64,000 nt of DNA from UBA10649 sp037130755 (lineage in GTDB: Bacteria > Actinomycetota > Actinomycetes > S36-B12). Below are positions 9,467 through 18,536 of this stretch, piece by piece (positions within the stretch are counted from its first letter, which is position 1; the number at the start of each line of letters is the position of its first letter). A program made the position numbers and the translations under genes. Location: positions 7,737 to 71,736 of the forward strand of contig JBAXSI010000014.1 of assembly GCA_037130755.1 (NCBI GenBank), in the 5' to 3' direction. The notes below the pieces were generated by a model, which was not told the DNA's origin, ran no database searches, and saw nothing but the letters and a program-made list of their open reading frames with translations.

Positions 9467-11158
9467 TCAGTCGCGATCGAGGCGGACCGTCACCTTTCGC
9501 CCTCTGATCTTCGCCTGCTGAAGGCTCTTGATGACCTTGTTCGCCTTGGGCGAGGGAACCTCCACCACGGAGAACATCTCGTGGATGCTGATGGCTCCGA
9601 TGTCCTTGCCCTTCAGCCCGGCCTCGCCCGTGATGGCGCCGACGAGGTCGCCGGGGGTAACGCCGGCCTTGCGACCCAAGGAGACGAACAGTCGAGTCAT
9701 CGGGCCCTCCGGTGCCTCCCTCCGCTTCCTCGGTGCGCGTGAATCGGTCGAGCGCGAGTCGGCCGAGAGAGACTCTGGCGCGAGCGTCGCGGTGAGATCG
9801 TGGTCCGACTCTTCGGCCGCCATCCCCTGGATCGCCTCGTGCGCCAGGGTGAACGCCGCCAGGGCGACGTCGCTGGCCTCACGACCCAGCAACAGGTCGT
9901 CGAGGGCTTCGCGGTGGGTATCGAGTCGGGACTGCGCTTCCGGATCGTCGATCAACGTCTCGATCGCATCGCGCGTGCGCTGCTGCCGCATCTGTCGAAC
10001 GTCGGTGACGGTCGGCACCTTCTCGACGACGACCCGACCACCCAAGAGCTTCTCGATGGACATCAGCAGGCGACGTTCGCGCGGTTCGACGAGACTCAAC
10101 GCGACGCCTTCACGTCCCGCGCGCCCGACTCGACCAATGCGATGGATGTAGGACTCCGGACTCATCGGCAGGTCGTAGTTGACGACGTGGGACAGCAGGT
10201 CGATGTCGAGGCCGCGCGCGGCGACGTCGGTTGCGACGAGCAACTCACTCGCACCCGAACGCAGTCGTCCGAGCACTCTGGTGCGCTGGTCCTGAGTGAG
10301 GCCACCGTGCAACGCCTCGGCCTGATATCCGCGCGCAGTAAGAATGTCGGTGAGATCGTCAACGCCGCCACGCGTGCGACAGAACACGATGGCGGCAGTG
10401 GGATCTTCAGCGTCGAGTATGCGGCCGAGGGCGGCGGCCTTGTTCGGCCGCGTGACGATGTAGGCAACCTGCCGCACGCGGGGGACTTCGTCCTGCGCGG
10501 TCTCCTGCGACTTGATCGAAATCCGCTGCGGATCACGCAAGTGTCTCGCCGCCAACTTGTCGATGCGTTTAGGCATGGTGGCGGAGAACAGGATCGTCTG
10601 CCGGCTCTCGGGTGTCATCGCGATGATCGACTCGATGTCCTCGATGAAGCCCATCTCGAGCATCTCGTCGGCCTCGTCGAGCACGAGAGTCTGGATCTCG
10701 TCGAGGACGAGAGACTTCCTTGCGCAGAGGTCCAGTGCTCGTCCGGGTGTCGCTACCACTACGTCCACGCCGCGACGCAGGGCATCGACCTGATGACGTG
10801 CAGGGGCGCCACCGTAGATCGCGACAGTGCGCGCGCCGAGTTCGCGGCCGTACCCATGAAAAGCCTGCGACACCTGAAGGGCGAGCTCACGGGTTGGCAC
10901 GAGGATCAAGGAGGTCGGTGCCTTGCCACGATCCTTCCCGTCAAGGTTCTCAAGGATCGGCAGCGCGAATGCCGCGGTCTTGCCCGTTCCCGTAGCCGCC
11001 TGGCCCAGAAGGTCACGGCCGCCGATGAGTAGCGGGATGGTCGCCGACTGAATGGGCGTCGGCTCCTCGTAGCCGAGCGCAGACAACGCACTCAGCAGCT
11101 CCGGGCGCAGGCCCAACGAGGCGAAGGTGGTGCCGGACTCATCCAGTGGTGAATTCAC
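9467..11158 (-). CDS. DEAD-box ATP-dependent RNA helicase (DeaD/CsdA type)
   Basis: RNA-unwinding enzyme of 563 residues that acts in ribosome assembly and mRNA decay, especially in the cold. Motifs in order: Q motif (YEEPTPIQ, about 30-38), Walker A ATGTGKT (Lys60), PTRELALQ, TPGR, DEADEML, SATMP, then helicase C with ARGLDI and HRIGRVGRAGREG. A DbpA-type RNA-binding domain occupies the last 75 residues (GDLVGAITGEAGL...VTVRL). GTG 11158 was chosen because similarity begins there. An open extension to 11605 is antisense to the acyl-CoA synthetase gene and has no family similarity. Confidence 0.95.
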   Translation of the reverse strand: MNSPLDESGTTFASLGLRPELLSALSALGYEEPTPIQSATIPLLIGGRDLLGQAATGTGKTAAFALPILENLDGKDRGKAPTSLILVPTRELALQVSQAFHGYGRELGARTVAIYGGAPARHQVDALRRGVDVVVATPGRALDLCARKSLVLDEIQTLVLDEADEMLEMGFIEDIESIIAMTPESRQTILFSATMPKRIDKLAARHLRDPQRISIKSQETAQDEVPRVRQVAYIVTRPNKAAALGRILDAEDPTAAIVFCRTRGGVDDLTDILTARGYQAEALHGGLTQDQRTRVLGRLRSGASELLVATDVAARGLDIDLLSHVVNYDLPMSPESYIHRIGRVGRAGREGVALSLVEPRERRLLMSIEKLLGGRVVVEKVPTVTDVRQMRQQRTRDAIETLIDDPEAQSRLDTHREALDDLLLGREASDVALAAFTLAHEAIQGMAAEESDHDLTATLAPESLSADSRSTDSRAPRKRREAPEGPMTRLFVSLGRKAGVTPGDLVGAITGEAGLKGKDIGAISIHEMFSVVEVPSPKANKVIKSLQQAKIRGRKVTVRLDRD

Positions 11159-11211
11159 CAAATCACGGTACCCAAGTTCGTGGCGTGATCGACACCGAGC
11201 CGCCACGAAGT

Positions 11212-12858
11212 TCAGTTGATGCCGATCGACCGCCCAGCCCATTCGCGGGCGCGGAGAACGTTCTTCTGCACTTTGCCCGTCGACGTCTTCGGCAGCGGCC
11301 CGAAGTCCACGGCCACCGGCGCCTTGAAGCGAGCCAGCCTCTCGCGGCAGAAGTCGATGATCTCGCGCTCGGTGGCGTGGGCATCGGGCACAAGGGTGAC
11401 GAATGCCTTCGGGCGCTCGCCCCACTTCTCGTCGGGGATCGCGACGACCGCGCACTCCAGGACGCCGGGGTAGGCGGAGATCGCGTGCTCCACCTCGATC
11501 GTCGAGATGTTCTCCCCGCCAGAGATGACGATGTCCTTCTTGCGGTCGCGCAGTTCGATGTAGCCGTCGGGGTGCATCACCGCGATGTCGCCGGAGTGGA
11601 ACCATCCGCCGGCGAACGCGGTGGCGGTCGCGGCCGGGTCGTCGAAGTACCCCTTCATCACGTTGTTGCCGCGCATGACGACCTCGCCCATCGTCTCGCC
11701 GTCTGCCGGAACGTCGCGCATGGCGTCATCAACCACGCGGATCGGGTCCGAGATGACGTTGGCCACGCCCTGGCGCCCCTGCTTCTTCGCTCGGTCCTCG
11801 GGTGAGAGCTCCTGCCACGACGCCTGCGGTTCGCAGATCGTGTACGGGGCATACGTCTCTGTCAGCCCGTAGACGTGCACGGGCCGGAGGTTCAGCGCGA
11901 TCATCCGCGCAAGCAGGGTGGGAGACGGCGGCGCTCCACCGGTGATGACGCTGATCTCCCGTTCCAGGCGGTGCGCCGCCGGATGCGACGTGGCTCCAAG
12001 CCAGACCGTCGGCGCTCCGTTGGCATGCGTGACCGTCTCGCTGTCGATCAAATCCCAGATCGCCTGCGCGTCGACCTTGCGTTGGCAGATGTGCCGACCA
12101 CCCATCGCGGTGACGGCCCAGGGGAAGCACCAGCCGTTGCAATGGAACATCGGGACGATCCACAAGAACACCGATTCCGGGCGAAGGTTCGCCTGCAGTG
12201 CCTCGACCAGTGAATTCAGGTACGTACCGCGGTGCGTGTACAGAACGCCCTTCGGCCGTCCCGTCGTGCCGGACGTGTAGTTGATCGAGATGACGTCCTC
12301 CTCGTCGTTGACGACGAAGTCCACAGGATCGGGAGAGCCGCCAGCGAGGAACTGCTCGTACGGGTCGTCGGTCTGCCCGGAGTCGTCGATTCGCACGACC
12401 TCGAGATCGAGGCCGTCGACGAGATCGACGAGCTCGAAGTCGCAGAACACCATCCGCGCGCCGCAGTGCTCCAGGATGTCGGCGACCTCAGAGCTCGCCA
12501 GTCGGGTGTTGATCGCCACGAGGACGGCTCCGGACGCCGGCACTCCGTAGTGCGCCTCGAGCAGCGCGGGGATGTTCGGGGCGAGGAAGGCGACACGGTC
12601 GCCCGGCTCGATTCCCGCGTTGAGCAGGGCCGACGCGAGCCGGTTGACCCGTTGCTCGAAATCCCGGTACGTCGTACGGCGCTCGCCGTGAACGATGGCC
12701 ACCTTGTCCGGGAACACCAGGGCGCTGCGTCGCAGGAAGCTGAGCGGCGTCAGCTCAGTACGGTACGGCTTCGCCGCGTCCGGCTCGTCAAGAGAAGGCC
12801 ACGGGTAGACGGGTTCCCCGAACGACTGTGTCGTGGAGGGGGAGATGGGTTGCAGCAC
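11212..12858 (-). CDS. Medium/long-chain acyl-CoA synthetase (AMP-forming, FadD/AlkK-like)
   Basis: Activates fatty acids to acyl-CoA through an acyl-adenylate. A 548-residue ANL-superfamily enzyme. The P-loop-like motif YTSGTTGRPKG, the A5-like YGLTETYAPY, the A7 WFHSGDIAVMHPDGYIELRDRKKD and the C-terminal catalytic Lys in TSTGKVQK are all intact. GTG 12858 was chosen because AGGAGG lies 5 nt upstream. A GTG-independent extension to 12891 is possible but would bury this RBS. The gene is transcribed divergently from a TetR regulator 64 nt away, which probably represses it in response to acyl-CoA or a related ligand (inference). Confidence 0.93.
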   Translation of the reverse strand: MLQPISPSTTQSFGEPVYPWPSLDEPDAAKPYRTELTPLSFLRRSALVFPDKVAIVHGERRTTYRDFEQRVNRLASALLNAGIEPGDRVAFLAPNIPALLEAHYGVPASGAVLVAINTRLASSEVADILEHCGARMVFCDFELVDLVDGLDLEVVRIDDSGQTDDPYEQFLAGGSPDPVDFVVNDEEDVISINYTSGTTGRPKGVLYTHRGTYLNSLVEALQANLRPESVFLWIVPMFHCNGWCFPWAVTAMGGRHICQRKVDAQAIWDLIDSETVTHANGAPTVWLGATSHPAAHRLEREISVITGGAPPSPTLLARMIALNLRPVHVYGLTETYAPYTICEPQASWQELSPEDRAKKQGRQGVANVISDPIRVVDDAMRDVPADGETMGEVVMRGNNVMKGYFDDPAATATAFAGGWFHSGDIAVMHPDGYIELRDRKKDIVISGGENISTIEVEHAISAYPGVLECAVVAIPDEKWGERPKAFVTLVPDAHATEREIIDFCRERLARFKAPVAVDFGPLPKTSTGKVQKNVLRAREWAGRSIGIN

Positions 12859-12898
12859 GGCGTCCTCCTGCGTAAGCGGGCGATGCAGCAAAGTATGT

Positions 12899-12910
12899 TA
12901 GCAAGTGCTA
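12899..12910. promoter_or_regulatory. Candidate TetR operator (TAGCA-AG-TGCTA)
   Basis: Perfect 5-bp inverted repeat with 2-nt centre in the 64-bp region between the acyl-CoA synthetase and tetR genes. It abuts the candidate -10 box of the regulator. It is a plausible autoregulatory operator, but no binding data are implied. Confidence 0.5.
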
Positions 12911-12914
12911 TATT
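12909..12914 (+). promoter_or_regulatory. Candidate -10 box TATATT for leaderless tetR
   Basis: TATATT ends 8 nt before the ATG at 12923, and no Shine-Dalgarno sequence is present. This suggests transcription starts at or next to the start codon. Confidence 0.5.
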
Positions 12915-12922
12915 AGTCAACC

Positions 12923-13525
12923 ATGGGGCGACCACAGAAGATCGATGACACTGCGTTGCTGGATCGCGCGACCGCGCTGTTCTGGCGCGACGGTGCTGAT
13001 GCCGTGACGATCCGCGACCTGGAAGTGGCCCTCGGCCTGAAGGCGCCGGCGATCTACCGTCGCTACCCGAGCAAGAACGCCCTCATCGAGAGCTGCGTGG
13101 AGCGCTACATGGGTCGCGTCGTCGACAGCCGCATCCGTCGCTACCTCGAGAGTTCCGAGGACCCGCTCGAGGGTCTGCGCTCGTTCTTCGTGACGACCCT
13201 GGAACCCCACCCCGGGGAAGAGACGACGCGCGGGTGCCTCCTGACGGTGACGGCCAACCAGACCGTCTTCCAGGACCCGTCGATTCGCGCGGCTGTGCGC
13301 GACGGGATGGACCGTATCCGCGCGGGCTTCCAGACCACGATCGAGCGCGGCCAGACGACGGGGCAGATCCGCACGGACGTGAGCGCCGCGACCCAGGCCA
13401 TGCACCTGATGCTCGTACTTGAGGGCTTGCTCGTGCTTGGGCGCTCGGGGTCGACCGACGTCGTCGAAGGCGTCCAGCTAGCCCTCGACTCCTTACGCCC
13501 TGCGGCGGGTCGAGCCGGGCGATAG
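12923..13525 (+). CDS. TetR/AcrR-family transcriptional regulator
   Basis: DNA-binding repressor of 200 residues. The N-terminal helix-turn-helix (about residues 8-55) contains DRATALFWRDGADAVTIRDLEVALGLKAPAIYRRYPSKNALIES, the characteristic TetR pattern ending in YxxYxxKxxL. The ligand-binding C-terminal domain (60-200) resembles TetR_C proteins that control acyl-CoA or xenobiotic genes. It is divergent from the acyl-CoA synthetase gene and probably controls it and itself through the palindrome at 12899-12910. Confidence 0.92.
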   Translation: MGRPQKIDDTALLDRATALFWRDGADAVTIRDLEVALGLKAPAIYRRYPSKNALIESCVERYMGRVVDSRIRRYLESSEDPLEGLRSFFVTTLEPHPGEETTRGCLLTVTANQTVFQDPSIRAAVRDGMDRIRAGFQTTIERGQTTGQIRTDVSAATQAMHLMLVLEGLLVLGRSGSTDVVEGVQLALDSLRPAAGRAGR

Positions 13526-13623
13526 CTGAGCCGCACGCCAGGCCATCACTCTGATCTTCACGTCAGAAGGAAGGTGCCCACTTCCGCCTACGTTCGTGGA
13601 CTCATAGCTGACGACAGGGCCGG

Positions 13624-15237
13624 TCAGGGTTTCTTTGGAGCCCGAGGCTTGCGCACCTGGCGGCTCGGCGGCGACGCGGCCGCGTGTTGGGCGGCACGAA
13701 GGCCCTCACCACCGGCTGCCTCCTCGATCGCTTCGATGCTACCGTCCGCGATGGCCGCGACGAACGTCTCGAAATCACGCTGCACTTGGTCGGCGTATGC
13801 ACCGGCGAAGTCCGTGACGGAACGGTCGAAGCTCTCCCCGCTGCCGAGATAGGCGGCGATAGCGACGGCGTCGCCGGAACGGGCGTGCGCGCGGGCCAGC
13901 GCATATCCGCAGAGTGCGGCGTACCGCGGCAATGCCGATTGGTTCAAAGTGGCCGGGTCCGGTGACCACTTCATGTCACGCAGTTGCCGTACGTAGTAAC
14001 TGCGACCGGAGCGGCCTTCGACCCAACCCAAGAAGGAATCACTCGCTGCCTGCATCAGTCGTTGGCCGGACACAACCCGGTGACCATGCTGCGCAAATGG
14101 CGACGTCCCGGTGAATGCCTCCAGTACGGAGGCTTGCGCCTGCTTGACCTGCAGCACCATGACGTCATCGTCGTCCCGGCCTTGCATGAGCAGCGCGAAT
14201 GCCAGCAGTCCGACGCTCCCGACTCCGACAACCTTGTGGGCGATGTCGATGATCTCGTATCGACCCAACAACTGCTGCCGATCATCTTGCAGGGTCGCGA
14301 TGTACTCGCCGTAGAGGCCGTTGACCATCGCGTAGACGTCCGCGTTCGCTTCGAGCCGGTCTAGCAATGGCGGCTGGTGAATGAAGCGCCGTCGCCCATC
14401 GATGACTTCCGTGATCTTCGCAATGACCGACCACGCGTCGCGGGACCGAGCCTTCGCCACGGCGCGTTCTACCTCGCGTCGGGCCTTGGCTTCCTGCTTC
14501 GATAGGGCTTTGCGCTGCTTTCCGGTGAGGATCTCATCGACGGCCCTCTCCAAACCACCCTGATCCACCCGGTCGTACCACAGGCCCAGTTCGGTCTTCC
14601 GCGCGAAGCTCGCCATCGACTCCCGGTACGCAGCGGCCGCCGCTCCGGCCGCTGCCAATCCATGCTTCTCCTGCACACCGTTGTCGCGCGCGGCCAAGAC
14701 GAAGGAGGTCGCCAATCGTTTGATGTCCCACTCGAACGGGCCTGGGTGGGTCTCGTCGAAGTCGTTGACGTCGAAGACCACGGAGCGATCGGGCGCGCCG
14801 AAGAGGCCGAAGTTCGAAAGGTGCGCATCCCCGCACAACTGCGCCGTCAAGGACGTCCGAGGCGATGCGGCAAGGTCGCTCGCCATCACCAGAGCGCTGC
14901 CGCGGTAGAACGTGAACGCACTTACCGCCATTCGGGCATGCCGCACGGGCACCAGTTCCTGCACGCGGGAGGAATCCTGGCCAGCGAGCAAGGCGACGGG
15001 ATCCGCCCGGTCAGATGCCGGTGACCACACGGCGAGCCGGCTGCGAGGCACCTCGGCCCGAGCCGATCGCCCTCGATCCTGGCGCTGGCCGACACTCAGG
15101 TGCGTGCCGGCAACGGCTGCGGGCGCCGACTTCGGGGCGCCACCCGAAGCGGTCATCGCCTGCGCCACGGCATCACTGGCCGTCGTGGGGGCACCCGAAG
15201 GCGCCACCTCGTCAGGCTCCTGGACCGCGCCGGACAT
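13624..15237 (-). CDS. DUF2252 family protein
   Basis: A 537-residue cytoplasmic protein of the DUF2252 family, whose fold resembles aminoglycoside-phosphotransferase/kinase-like enzymes. Conserved blocks seen are RMAVSAFTFYRGSA, CGDAHLSNFGLF (HxxN-type catalytic-like loop), VFDVNDFDE (metal-binding-like DFD) and GPFEWDIKRLATSF, all in the central third. The first 80 residues are low-complexity Ala/Pro/Ser and not conserved. Translation is coupled to the small membrane protein upstream (TAA and ATG share one base). Substrate is unknown. Confidence 0.88.
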   Translation of the reverse strand: MSGAVQEPDEVAPSGAPTTASDAVAQAMTASGGAPKSAPAAVAGTHLSVGQRQDRGRSARAEVPRSRLAVWSPASDRADPVALLAGQDSSRVQELVPVRHARMAVSAFTFYRGSALVMASDLAASPRTSLTAQLCGDAHLSNFGLFGAPDRSVVFDVNDFDETHPGPFEWDIKRLATSFVLAARDNGVQEKHGLAAAGAAAAAYRESMASFARKTELGLWYDRVDQGGLERAVDEILTGKQRKALSKQEAKARREVERAVAKARSRDAWSVIAKITEVIDGRRRFIHQPPLLDRLEANADVYAMVNGLYGEYIATLQDDRQQLLGRYEIIDIAHKVVGVGSVGLLAFALLMQGRDDDDVMVLQVKQAQASVLEAFTGTSPFAQHGHRVVSGQRLMQAASDSFLGWVEGRSGRSYYVRQLRDMKWSPDPATLNQSALPRYAALCGYALARAHARSGDAVAIAAYLGSGESFDRSVTDFAGAYADQVQRDFETFVAAIADGSIEAIEEAAGGEGLRAAQHAAASPPSRQVRKPRAPKKP

Positions 15238-15464
15238 TAAGCGCTGACCCGCTTGTCATGGACGGCCTTGGCGGCGTGCCTCGACAAGCGAGCGATGACC
15301 GCAGCCCGAGTGGCCGGATCCAGGGCAGCCAGTTGCGCCTCAATGTCGTCGACCGTCGATACCGCGACCTCGTGCTTCTCCCGGACCGAGACTGCCGCGA
15401 ATGCCAGCGCTGCAGCAGCGGCCACCAACAACCCCACCCGTAGGAGCACCTTCGGATCGACCAT
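15237..15464 (-). CDS. Small single-pass membrane protein
   Basis: About 75 residues: MVDPKVLLRVG, then one transmembrane helix rich in Ala/Val (residues about 7-28), then a charged soluble tail (VDDIEAQLAALDPATRAAVIARLSRHAAKAV). ATG 15464 was chosen because GAGGAG lies 6 nt upstream. An upstream GTG or ATG (to 15494) would extend it by 10 residues. Its stop overlaps the start of the DUF2252 gene by one base, so the two are co-translated and perhaps work together at the membrane (inference). Confidence 0.7.
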   Translation of the reverse strand: MVDPKVLLRVGLLVAAAAALAFAAVSVREKHEVAVSTVDDIEAQLAALDPATRAAVIARLSRHAAKAVHDKRVSA

Positions 15465-15719
15465 CACCATCTCCTCAACGGAAGACACGATCACGCATCA
15501 CGGCCCTGTCTGTCCGCCCACTATGGACCGGCCGCGCGAACATCGGGCCGAAACCTCGACATCGCCGCGCCAGCCTTGCGACCTGAGAGTACCTATCGTT
15601 GCCGTTCAATGGAATGCCGCGGACAGCGCGGCCGGCAGGCCTCGAACGGATCGCTTGCATGTTTGCCCTCTCGCTGAACGAGCCGGGCCATGGTTCGATC
15701 AGTACCTTGCGCCGATTCT

Positions 15720-15736
15720 GTCGACTCCGAGTCGAC
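15720..15736. repeat. Perfect 8-bp inverted repeat upstream of the AI-2E-type transporter
   Basis: GTCGACTC-C-GAGTCGAC, 22 nt before the ATG at 15758 and just before its AAGGA ribosome binding site. It could be an operator or a small 5'-UTR hairpin. Confidence 0.5.
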
Positions 15737-15757
15737 TCGACTACCTAAGGACACGAC

Positions 15758-16939
15758 ATGTCCGTGCCAGCCGAAGACACAGAAGGTCCTTTCACTGACA
15801 CGGTCACCGACGGGTCCGGGAGCCGTGAGGTGACGATCCGGTTCGACCTTCGCTCCGTGCGTCGAGCCGGAACCCTGCTGTTGTTCCTGGTCGCCGTGTT
15901 CCTGCTGGCCCTGTGGCTGTTCTCCGTCACCGGGCACTTCCTGTTCCTGGTCCTGATGGCATGGCTCATCGCGATCGCCCTTGAACCGGGCATCCGCGCT
16001 CTCATCGCCCGCGGGCGATCTCGCGGCACCGCCGCGGCGATCATGGGCGGCGGCGCACTCCTGGTGGTCGTCGTCCTCGCGGTCGTCTTCGGTCAGCTCT
16101 TCTTCACCCAGATCGCGCAGTTCGTCAGCGGTGTCCCGGCGTTGACAACCACCGTGATCGACTGGGTCAACTCCACATTCCACACCACCTTGGACCAGAC
16201 GTCCATCACCTCGTCGCTGCAGCTGGACCCCTCCAACATCAGCTCATGGGCCGGGTCGCTGTCCGGCGGCGTCCTGGGCGTCGTCGGATCCTTGTCGTCG
16301 GTGCTGTTCGACCTGGTCACGATCCTCGTGTTCGCGGCCTACTTCGCCGCCGACGGTCCGCGCTTCTTCCAGACGATCGCGTCGGCGATGCCACCCCGCG
16401 CCCAGCGCGTCTTCATCAACGTCTCCGAGATCACCATCGCCAAGACCGGCGGCTACGTCGTTTCGAAGATCATCCTCGCCGCGTTGTCCGCGGTCTTCCA
16501 CGGCATCTTCTTCTTCGCCATCGGCGTCCCCTACTGGCTGCCCTTTGCCCTTTTCGTCGGCATAACCGCCCAGTTCATCCCGCTGATCGGCACATACCTC
16601 GGCATCATTCTGCCCGTGCTGGCCACCGTCTTCGCATCACCGTGGAAGGCCGTCGCCATCATCGTCTTCGCCGCCATCTACCAGCAGATCGAGAGCTACA
16701 TATTCACTCCACGCGTCAGCACGAAGACGATGGATGTCAACCCTGCCATCGCGCTGGCAGCGGTGTTCGTCGGAGCCGCAATCTGGGGACCGGTCGGGGC
16801 GCTCATCGGCATCCCCCTCGCCGCCGCCGGCGTCGCCATCTCAAGCAGCTACCGCAAGTACTACGACCTCGTTCCCGAAGTCGAGGCCCTCGGAGAGGGC
16901 GGCAGTGCCGAGGGACGCGACCCCGAATCATCCACCTGA
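15758..16939 (+). CDS. AI-2E family transporter (PerM/TqsA-like)
   Basis: Inner-membrane protein of 393 residues with about eight transmembrane helices. A soluble N-terminal tail of about 35 residues precedes the paired helices at about 38-80. A large extracytoplasmic or re-entrant region follows (about 105-175), then the conserved C-terminal half with FIPLIGTYLGIILP and QQIESYIFTPRV, which is the family hallmark. Members export quorum-signal AI-2 in some bacteria, but many transport other or unknown solutes or Na+/H+. AAGGA lies 6 nt before ATG. Confidence 0.9.
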   Translation: MSVPAEDTEGPFTDTVTDGSGSREVTIRFDLRSVRRAGTLLLFLVAVFLLALWLFSVTGHFLFLVLMAWLIAIALEPGIRALIARGRSRGTAAAIMGGGALLVVVVLAVVFGQLFFTQIAQFVSGVPALTTTVIDWVNSTFHTTLDQTSITSSLQLDPSNISSWAGSLSGGVLGVVGSLSSVLFDLVTILVFAAYFAADGPRFFQTIASAMPPRAQRVFINVSEITIAKTGGYVVSKIILAALSAVFHGIFFFAIGVPYWLPFALFVGITAQFIPLIGTYLGIILPVLATVFASPWKAVAIIVFAAIYQQIESYIFTPRVSTKTMDVNPAIALAAVFVGAAIWGPVGALIGIPLAAAGVAISSSYRKYYDLVPEVEALGEGGSAEGRDPESST

Positions 16940-17262
16940 CCATTGCCTCACGTGCCGATCTGACTGATCGCACGCATCACTAGTCCTGGTCGCTGGAGTT
17001 GGGTCATTCCTATTCAGGTTCTGGATAGAAGACGCAAAGCTCATCGCGGTGCGTCAGTGACGTCCCATTCGAGAATCGTCGCTCGACGTGCTGGGCCCGC
17101 AGTTGGCATTGACCGTTGCGTCGGTCTTCGCCTTGCGTCGACTTGTCGTGCGTGCGACAGCGAATCTCGACAGGCGGAACGACGATGGAATCGGGAAACA
17201 ACCCTTGCGAGCAGTACGCCATCAACGCCAGGGTGCTAACCGAAGTGGCGAGAGGTGAACTC
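16940..17262. other. Intergenic region without recognised gene
   Basis: I see no long gene here. The only candidate is an in-frame upstream ATG at 17185 with AGGCGG before it, which would lengthen the small ORF at 17263 by 26 residues. Codon bias there is weaker than downstream. Confidence 0.4.
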
Positions 17263-17430
17263 ATGAAGAATCCACGCAACCCGTCGCTCGTCGCAGGCTG
17301 CCACCTTCGACTTCACGACTGGGACACGAAGTCGAACGCCTCTGGAGAACTGGTCTCAAGGTGCAGGCGCTGTGGCAAGCGCGAGTACCTCAGTCCCCGC
17401 CGTCGCCCGTTGCCGTGGCCGATGTTATGA
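17263..17430 (+). CDS. Very small Cys-containing protein (smORF 1)
   Basis: A 55-residue basic protein with a central GCHLRLHDW segment and a CxxC pair in SRCRRCGKREYL. This His-Asp-Trp...CxxCG pattern recalls short zinc-ribbon-like proteins. GAGAGGTGA precedes the ATG at proper spacing. Its TGA overlaps the next small ORF (ATGA). A longer start at 17185 is possible. Family unknown. Confidence 0.5.
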   Translation: MKNPRNPSLVAGCHLRLHDWDTKSNASGELVSRCRRCGKREYLSPRRRPLPWPML

Positions 17431-17573
17431 CTGCACTTCACAGCGCCATGCCGTGCGACGTCGAACGAACTCTGCACCATCGTGAGCGACGTCTGGCGTC
17501 TATCCCCTCGGGGCGCGGCGATCACGGACTGGCGCATCAATACCCATTGTTGACGGATCTTCGTGCGAGGTGA
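17427..17573 (+). CDS. Very small ORF (smORF 2)
   Basis: Possible 48-residue protein (MTALHSAMPCDVERTLHHR...) whose ATG overlaps the stop of smORF 1 and which ends 5 nt before smORF 3. No domain is recognised, and codon bias is only moderate. Its support is the overlap geometry. Confidence 0.35.
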   Translation: MTALHSAMPCDVERTLHHRERRLASIPSGRGDHGLAHQYPLLTDLRAR

Positions 17574-17578
17574 ACCTC

Positions 17579-17734
17579 ATGTCCAAGAAGACCAACGCAC
17601 CCATGACCCCCGACCAACTGGCCGAGGAAGTCTGGGAAGACGAATCGCCCACGAACTACCTGGTTCGAGATGACGACGCCGATACCCAGCACCGACCACA
17701 GACGGACCCCCGTGACAATCCGCGAAGCCGGTGA
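17579..17734 (+). CDS. Very small acidic protein (smORF 3)
   Basis: A 51-residue acidic protein (MSKKTNAPMTPDQLAEEVW, then an Asp/Glu-rich tail). The AGGTGAAC(C)TCATG start region is almost the same as that of smORF 1. It is followed after 60 nt by a convergent gene. No family is recognised. Confidence 0.45.
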   Translation: MSKKTNAPMTPDQLAEEVWEDESPTNYLVRDDDADTQHRPQTDPRDNPRSR

Positions 17735-17795
17735 CTCACATGCTTCCACGCAGCGTACGACCTCATCCGCCCGCCGCCGTATCCGTTCGTTGCGA

Positions 17796-18536
17796 CTACT
17801 CGTCGAGCAGGATTGTCGGCGTGCGAGCCTCCTGACGGTCAACGGCATCAAGCATGGTGGCCTCCAAGGGAATGGCGTCGTAACTCGGTGCAAAGGAGTC
17901 GTCCCAATGGTCGGTTTCGGCCGTGTCGCTAGCAGCTGGTTCAACGGACCTGTCGGCCACGGTGAGCGGCCGACCCTCACGAATCATGGCCCCGCGACGT
18001 CCGAGGCCCAAGTACGTAATGGGGGTCGTCCACGACGACGGCAGTCCGCAGTCCACCGTGACCTGCCTCAGCGTGACCAACTCATAGGCATGGCCTCCGC
18101 GACCTTCAGTTTGATCGAGTACGGCCATGTTCGACTCGGCGACAAGGAGGACGTGGCAGGCATGCGGCTCGGGGCCGGACTTCACCAAGGTCCACGGACG
18201 AACATTCTTTCGTGGCGAACGGCCCCGGCACCAAGCCGACTGAGCGCCCCGCATGGTCCCGTACAGGGCAATGGTCGGCGGTCCGACTGGCCCGAACTTC
18301 TCCTGGATCCGGGAAGGGCAACGATTGCTTCCGTATGCCAGTACCGCGCCATAGCGCTCCTCGGTCCGGACCCGCAGCCAGTGTGTCAGCGGCTCCCCGT
18401 TCACCAAGCGCAGCGGTCCCTGACCGGCAAGGGGAAGCACACGACCATCAGAGTGGACGAAGGAGTAGGCCGGGACCCGGCCGGGATACGGAGAGGCCGC
18501 AAACTCGGCCGCGTCGACCCCCGCGAGGCGCGTCAT
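17796..18536 (-). CDS. Gamma-glutamylcyclotransferase-like protein
   Basis: A 246-residue protein with the GGCT/AIG2-like fold signature: VLAYGSNRCPSRI (the YGSN substrate loop), ALYGTMRG, then VLLVAESNMAVLDQTEG with the conserved acidic residue (Glu of TEG) that acts as general base in GGCT enzymes, and HAYELVTL. The N-terminal 70 residues and C-terminal 50 are extra relative to minimal GGCT proteins. The substrate could be gamma-glutamyl amino acids, but this is not established. It is divergent from the signalling cassette at 18745. Confidence 0.65.
   Translation of the reverse strand: MTRLAGVDAAEFAASPYPGRVPAYSFVHSDGRVLPLAGQGPLRLVNGEPLTHWLRVRTEERYGAVLAYGSNRCPSRIQEKFGPVGPPTIALYGTMRGAQSAWCRGRSPRKNVRPWTLVKSGPEPHACHVLLVAESNMAVLDQTEGRGGHAYELVTLRQVTVDCGLPSSWTTPITYLGLGRRGAMIREGRPLTVADRSVEPAASDTAETDHWDDSFAPSYDAIPLEATMLDAVDRQEARTPTILLDE

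Noticed and set aside
9456..9470. CTGAC-GGCGG-GTCAG hairpin at the helicase stop
   Set aside because: Only a 5-bp stem overlapping the stop codon. Too weak to call a terminator.
11159..11605. N-terminal extension of the RNA helicase frame
   Set aside because: It overlaps the acyl-CoA synthetase gene in antisense, is Arg-rich and not conserved. Helicase similarity begins at GTG 11158.
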